The translations under genes and the position numbers were made by a program. Positions 7,501-10,348 of a stretch of DNA of 10,348 bases are shown in pieces (the first letter of the stretch is position 1; every line of letters starts with the position of its first letter). The stretch covers positions 1 through 10,348 of the forward strand of contig JAUXBI010000034.1 of assembly GCA_030619435.1 (NCBI GenBank). Direction: 5' to 3'. This DNA comes from Syntrophaceae bacterium (GTDB lineage: Bacteria; Desulfobacterota; Syntrophia; Syntrophales; UBA2210). The notes beneath the pieces are model-generated. The model was not told where the DNA came from, did not search any database, and was given only the letters and a program-made list of their open reading frames with translations.

Positions 7501-7748
7501 TTTTTAAGCTTCTGAATAGCCGTCTGGATGTTCTCCTCACTGAAGAGAAACTCACGCCCTTTATACTGGATGCGATTGAGCCGCTTGAGCTGATCGCTGA
7601 GTATCCCTTCCAGCAGGATGTTGCCGGTCTTTCCCTGACGGGCGGCGAGCGCCTTCGATGGAGACAGGTACTGAAAGCCCATGTTAATTAAGATTTGCAG
7701 CGCCGGGATCTGGGAGAGATATTTTTCGTTGAAACGGAACCCGTTCAT
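4551..7748 (-). CDS. hsdR: Type I restriction endonuclease subunit R
   Basis: This is the motor and nuclease subunit of a type I restriction-modification system, which translocates and cleaves unmodified DNA in complex with HsdM and HsdS. The product is about 1065 residues, full length. An N-terminal PD-(D/E)xK nuclease shows RPDIVLFVNGIPLAVIECK (Asp152, Glu166, Lys168). The SF2 motor follows: Walker A HTQGSGKS (about 337-344), DESH Walker B variant (438-441), TGTP motif III (465-468), and QAIARVNRIYE motif VI. The C-terminal helical part should bind HsdM. ATG 7748 (MNGFRFNEKYL) is the usual family start, with TTAGG seven bases before it; a GTG at 7766 is also in frame. No hsdM or hsdS lies in the window. 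It follows the CBASS E2 gene by 27 nt and is much richer in G+C. All catalytic motifs are intact. Confidence 0.95.
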   Translation of the reverse strand: MNGFRFNEKYLSQIPALQILINMGFQYLSPSKALAARQGKTGNILLEGILSDQLKRLNRIQYKGREFLFSEENIQTAIQKLKNVKYDGLLKTNEAVYDLITLGTALEQAIEGDSKSFNLHYIDWRVCENNVFHVTAEYSVERSRSTETARPDIVLFVNGIPLAVIECKSPKVEIEQAVSQSIRNQGDDYIPKLFTFAQLVMGINKNTARYATTGSSTKFWSAWKELWDREEDVAGFVRKGLTDEQKADLFKGEFAGTRAFFEAQEAEGSRLVTEQDKALYSLCRPERLLEMAFKFTVFDGGIKKIAHYQQYFVVKSTLERIKQFDGEGRRKGGIVWHTQGSGKSLSMVMLARNLALDPEVPNPRIVLVTDRDDLDKQLKNTFAACGLEPNRATSGKNLLELVAEKKAGIVTTLIHKFDKALNQRRYQDNSADIFMLIDESHRTNFGSFSARMRQMFPRACYLGFTGTPLLKKEKNSFVKFGGLIEPHYSIHQAVEDNAVVPLLYEGRHVEMEQNKAAIDLWFERHTQGLTSEQKADLKRKYARADMLNKADQVIYMRAFDISEHYRAAWQGTGFKAQLVAPNKAAALKYHEYLTDVGFVTSEVLISAPDARDGYYEVYEEPTDEVVKFWKKMMKRFGKEEEYTKQIINQFKFGSEPEILIVVNKLLTGFDAPRNVVIYLCKKLKEHSLLQAIARVNRIYEDKEYGYVVDYVGLLGELDKALTMYSAFEGFDEEDLADTLTAVHAEVEKLPQRYSDLWDLFKEVKNSYDEEAYEVLLADTALREDFYQRLAEYAKTFGIALSTEAFIMGVDKGKLWRYKADLKRFQNLKASVKLRYAEAIDYRDYEPKIKKLLDTHIQANEVIQLNEPVNIFDDDTFSTVKKDLAVYGKSTAAKADAIAYATRKVITEKMGEDPAFYEKFSKLIQQAIADFRAKRLSDLDYLNRVMEIRKKVVTRQHDDVPEKLSGNESAMAYYGVLKPFFTEQPLPPEGCDSIAADTALAIESILTRHWKVQFWDDDDAKKQVINDIDDYLFDEVKGKMGVEMAEEQMDALIEKAMQVAESRSGK

Positions 7749-7775
7749 TGTTTTACCTAACCTCACAAGAAATAA

Positions 7776-8438
7776 TTACTTGCCAGCACCGAGTTTTGCT
7801 TGATGGTCTCGAAACCAAGACCTTGAAGCCAGCTTTCTATATCGGTTCAGCTTTTGACGGAATGAACATTTGCCAAGCCGTTGACCGCATCCACATGGAC
7901 ATGTTTTTTTATTGGCAATACGCTCTTTTATGCCAAGGAGTAACAGTGCTTGTTTCATTTGATCTGCTGTTTTCAAACCAAATAACACGAGGTAATCATC
8001 TATTATGCCTTTATCTCCATGGCGTAACTCACCAAAGGGAAAATCTTCTCCTGTTTGAAGTTTATGAGACGCACCATACAAATATGGAACAAGACAATTT
8101 TCTGAAAACCCAACCAAACTCGGATTTTCGTATATCTTTTGTAATAGACGCAGTGGAGAGCCCAAGCACAAAGAACCATCCGAATTATTAACATGATGTT
8201 CTCCATCGAGGGGTATTTTTCGAACTGTTTCCACTACCGTTGGAATTGCACGGGGAAACTTTTCTGGAACAGTAATCCTAATTTGATATGAATCTGTGAT
8301 ACTGAGTTTATTTTTCGGCATTCCCGAAAATGAGAAAACTCCTTCTAGTACCAAAGAAGAACCTCTTGATGGCACAAGAGACATCCCCGGATAGTCTTTC
8401 AAAAACTCCCTTATTCCAAACTCATTCTTGTTTCTCAC
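7776..8438 (-). CDS. CBASS E2-like ubiquitin-conjugating-type protein with C-terminal SEC-C-like cysteine cluster
   Basis: This 220-residue protein looks like the stand-alone E2 of type II-short CBASS. The UBC-like core runs through about residues 27-125: YQIRITVPEKFPRAIPTVVE gives the strands and proline region, then HHVNNSDGSLCLG, where HHVN (81-84) sits in place of the eukaryotic HPN motif and Cys91 is the predicted catalytic cysteine. A linker to about 175 leads to CPCGCGQRLGKC (Cys180, 182, 184, 191), a SEC-C-like zinc-binding cluster, and a basic tail. In the family, the E2 forms a thioester with the CD-NTase C-terminus and primes that enzyme. No E1 or JAB deconjugase gene is adjacent in the window. 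The start is GTG, sharing one base with the CD-NTase TAG stop (TAGTG); GGGGAG lies 11 bases upstream. An ordinary SEC-C protein without E2 activity is the alternative, less likely given the context. Confidence 0.82.
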   Translation of the reverse strand: MRNKNEFGIREFLKDYPGMSLVPSRGSSLVLEGVFSFSGMPKNKLSITDSYQIRITVPEKFPRAIPTVVETVRKIPLDGEHHVNNSDGSLCLGSPLRLLQKIYENPSLVGFSENCLVPYLYGASHKLQTGEDFPFGELRHGDKGIIDDYLVLFGLKTADQMKQALLLLGIKERIANKKTCPCGCGQRLGKCSFRQKLNRYRKLASRSWFRDHQAKLGAGK

Positions 8439-9631
8439 TAAAGGTTTCGCTCCCCATGAGGTTTGGCAGGTTCCGAAATTTTGTGGGATTTCGGGATTAC
8501 CGTTGATATGGGTACATATATCAACCCTAAATGTTTAGTTAAGTTTTCAGGATCCATCTTTAGAGAAAACTTTTGTTCAGCTTGTTCTGTAATAAAATGT
8601 GCATCATCGGTTGAACTCAAAAGATCAAAGTCATTCTGTGCTTGAATTACCCAGTTCTTGAAATTGTCTCTAAGTCGTAAGTGACTATACTGCGGCATTG
8701 TCCATCGATCGGCAAAATTTTCTTCAGGGTTAACAGGATTTAAAACAACAGAACTTCCCGAATTAACAAAGATACCCATTTGCAGCAGGATATTACTTAA
8801 TGCTGACTCGATATCAGATTCACCTTTGTATGCCCGAGCTGACAATGTTGTAATTATTATCGAAATAGGCTTTACGTCCTTATCTTCCTTAAACATTTGG
8901 TCGCGATGTCGTTTTAATAATTGTATAGATCGCTGGAGGGGTGTCTTTCGTTTAAAAAGAGGAATATCATCAACTTGTGCTTTCTCCAAAATCATTTGCC
9001 GGGATTGATTCATTCGTGTCTCAAACCACTTGGCATAACCTTCTGGATTGCTGATATTCCAATCATCACAGATTTTTTTATATCCTGGGTGGCGATCATC
9101 AGTGATCGAGACAATAAGGCTCGACGCTGATTCTGCAATAGATTCGTCCTCTCCAGACTTTCTGATTGATTCGAAAAGACTTTTTTGCCTTGATTTACCC
9201 TCAGGAATGCAAGGAACAACATCCATGTGGAAGCTGAGTTGATCCTGATAGTCCAAACGCCAACAGCGGTGTTTTTCCTCTTTAGGGGCTTTTATTCCTC
9301 TACCTGCACGATATGTCTCGATTTCATGTCCTACAAGTTTTTTGAGTGATTCCTGCGTGTGGGAGTTTTTATTTATACCCGCCCGGAGATTACATGCCAA
9401 GTCTAAGTCATATGTTTCGTTATCATCTAAAGGGTAAATGGCAGTACCAAGGCGAAATGATCCCTGGGGAAAAATATGAGGGTCATTGTCCTTGCACAAA
9501 GAATCAGTACGCACCAGCCATTCCCCGATGTCTTCGTAACGGTCCTTGGCTTTCTGATACGCTGACTCGGGTAATTCCAACTGTAAAGTCATGTTTTCGA
9601 GAAGCAATCTTTTCTGTTCTTTTGTTGTCAT
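8438..9631 (-). CDS. CD-NTase (cGAS/DncV-like cyclic oligonucleotide synthase) of CBASS
   Basis: This is the signal-producing enzyme of the CBASS operon; it joins two or more nucleotides into a cyclic second messenger. From ATG 9631 the product is 397 residues. The nucleotidyltransferase core shows FPQGSFRLGTAIYPLDD (GS at 57-58), then YDLDLAC with metal ligands Asp75 and Asp77, and FHMDVVP with the third ligand Asp137, so the catalytic triad is complete. A helical region follows (KRSIQLLKRHRDQMF type helices about 235-300), as in DncV/CD-NTase folds. An upstream ATG at 9649 is in frame, but only ATG 9631 has AAGGAG at proper spacing. The C-terminus reads AKPHGERNL, so the last glycine is four residues from the end; CD-NTases used by Cap2/E2 are conjugated through their C-terminus. 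The cyclic product (cGAMP or other) cannot be deduced here. Confidence 0.88.
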   Translation of the reverse strand: MTTKEQKRLLLENMTLQLELPESAYQKAKDRYEDIGEWLVRTDSLCKDNDPHIFPQGSFRLGTAIYPLDDNETYDLDLACNLRAGINKNSHTQESLKKLVGHEIETYRAGRGIKAPKEEKHRCWRLDYQDQLSFHMDVVPCIPEGKSRQKSLFESIRKSGEDESIAESASSLIVSITDDRHPGYKKICDDWNISNPEGYAKWFETRMNQSRQMILEKAQVDDIPLFKRKTPLQRSIQLLKRHRDQMFKEDKDVKPISIIITTLSARAYKGESDIESALSNILLQMGIFVNSGSSVVLNPVNPEENFADRWTMPQYSHLRLRDNFKNWVIQAQNDFDLLSSTDDAHFITEQAEQKFSLKMDPENLTKHLGLIYVPISTVIPKSHKISEPAKPHGERNL

Positions 9632-9632
9632 C

Positions 9633-10348
9633 TCATTCTCCTTTTTCATGATTTAGAAAATTTTTAATTTCCAAACTCTTATAAGTAAAAATACGATCGG
9701 CTTTTGAAACCAGATCATCGATAGCGGAACAGTCATCAAGTGGAAGAGGTAGATCTGACTCAAAATCAAGCCTCAATATTTGCCCTTTCTGCAGCATTAA
9801 CTGAAGGTAATTGTGTGTTGACTGTGCTTGCAGTGACATCATAAAACTTATGAACTCCTTGCCTCGCCAACCGCTCAAAAACCCCCATTTTTTGTTTATT
9901 TTAAGGCCATAACAGGTTTTTGCGAGTCCTGTTCCCATAGAAAGGATACGTATATCGGATAAGTTGATATTGAGGCGGTGTTGGGCATCAATAACCGCTG
10001 CCAGTGAAGGATTGTTAGCCCAAAGGCCACCATCGGCCAAAAGATATTCTTTGAGTTTAAGCGGATTAAAATATGTTGGAGCCGAGCATGAGGCTAAAAC
10101 TGCATCACGTAATAATACTTCCTTATCTCTTGTAAAATCTTTTGAATAGCCTGACTTGAAAACGTATACTCCTCCGTTTCCAATATCTGTAGCGGGCAGT
10201 AAAAGTGGAGTGGTTATTTCACCCAGTTTTATATCATTAAAAATATTTCTGAGAACAATTTTAAGATGTTCACTGTTATATAGACTATGGATTGCAGGTT
10301 GATACTTTGCTGGAAGTAAAGATTTTTTCCTGGAAAAAATTTTAGGAC
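9633..10348 (-). CDS. capV: CBASS effector patatin-like phospholipase CapV (partial, N-terminus off right edge)
   Basis: About 237 C-terminal residues of a patatin-family lipase are visible; the frame is open to the window edge. In CBASS, CapV is activated by the cyclic nucleotide and hydrolyses membrane phospholipids. Visible family features, in order, are LLPATDIGNGGVYVFKSG, DAVLASCSAPTYFNP and LADGGLWANNPSLAAVIDAQ. The DGG Asp is the second residue of the Ser-Asp catalytic dyad. The oxyanion GGxxG and the GxSxG serine should lie in the missing N-terminal part, so catalytic integrity is only half checked. The region after DGG (RILSMGTG and beyond) matches the usual patatin C-terminus. The TGA stop is one base before the CD-NTase ATG, and the last codons carry its ribosome binding site. 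Assignment to CapV rests on the neighbouring CBASS genes. Confidence 0.87.
   Translation of the reverse strand, partial: PKIFSRKKSLLPAKYQPAIHSLYNSEHLKIVLRNIFNDIKLGEITTPLLLPATDIGNGGVYVFKSGYSKDFTRDKEVLLRDAVLASCSAPTYFNPLKLKEYLLADGGLWANNPSLAAVIDAQHRLNINLSDIRILSMGTGLAKTCYGLKINKKWGFLSGWRGKEFISFMMSLQAQSTHNYLQLMLQKGQILRLDFESDLPLPLDDCSAIDDLVSKADRIFTYKSLEIKNFLNHEKGE
9638..9643 (-). promoter_or_regulatory. Shine-Dalgarno site that decides the CD-NTase start
   Basis: AAGGAG on the minus strand lies six bases upstream of ATG 9631, embedded in the last codons of capV. The alternative in-frame ATG at 9649 is preceded only by AT-rich sequence with no purine-rich site. This makes the shorter product the better start and shows translational coupling to capV. 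Confidence 0.75.

Larger units (their letters stand above)
7776..10348 (-). other. Type II-short CBASS operon (capV, CD-NTase, E2)
   Basis: Three abutting genes form a cyclic-oligonucleotide anti-phage signalling system: effector (patatin phospholipase), synthase (CD-NTase) and ancillary E2. CapV stop and CD-NTase start are separated by one base (TGA-G-ATG), and CD-NTase stop and E2 start share one base. This is the packing of one co-translated unit. Known logic: phage infection triggers nucleotide synthesis, CapV is activated and damages the membrane, and the infected cell dies before phage release. The operon promoter lies beyond the right edge. Confidence 0.85.

Noticed and set aside
6426..7691. 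421-codon open frame on the plus strand opposite hsdR
   Set aside because: It is antisense to a full-length HsdR with all motifs, in a GC-rich stretch where antisense frames stay open easily. It shows no recognisable domain.

Overview
The window looks like a chromosomal segment of an anaerobic bacterium. A tungstate/molybdate ABC importer of the WtpABC type, with a divergent excisionase-HTH/periplasmic-binding-protein regulator, fits Desulfobacterota-like or syntrophic anaerobes. No rRNA or other phylogenetic marker is present, so the organism is a guess.

Positions 1-2655 form a metal-oxyanion locus. On the minus strand are the binding protein wtpA and the start of the permease wtpB, which runs off the left edge. 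On the plus strand, diverging from them, is a one-component regulator with an excisionase-like HTH and a PBP-like ligand domain. The gap between them holds two 12-bp direct repeats exactly 20 bp apart, a natural operator candidate.

Positions 2656-3840 are a patchwork: a GC-rich hairpin repeat, a RelBE-type toxin-antitoxin pair with a palindrome upstream, a diverged and internally deleted copy of the 3' end of the regulator gene, and about 330 bp with no recognisable gene.

Positions 3841-10348 are a defence island, all on the minus strand and tightly packed. In transcription order they are: a patatin-like phospholipase (capV, N-terminus outside the window), a CD-NTase (cGAS-like cyclic-nucleotide synthase), a stand-alone E2-like conjugating protein with a C-terminal cysteine cluster, a type I restriction HsdR, and a YgjP/COG1451-type metallopeptidase. 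The first three are a complete gene set for an E2-only (type II-short) CBASS anti-phage system. The expected logic is that phage infection activates the CD-NTase under control of the E2 protein, and the cyclic nucleotide switches on CapV, which degrades the membrane. HsdR follows the E2 gene by 27 nt, yet no hsdM or hsdS is in view. The CBASS genes are visibly AT-richer than hsdR. The simplest reading is that CBASS was inserted between hsdMS (expected beyond position 10348) and hsdR. The most interesting points are this architecture, the E2 cysteine cluster, the CD-NTase C-terminus ending in a four-residue tail after a glycine, and the relic regulator tail flanking the toxin-antitoxin pair.
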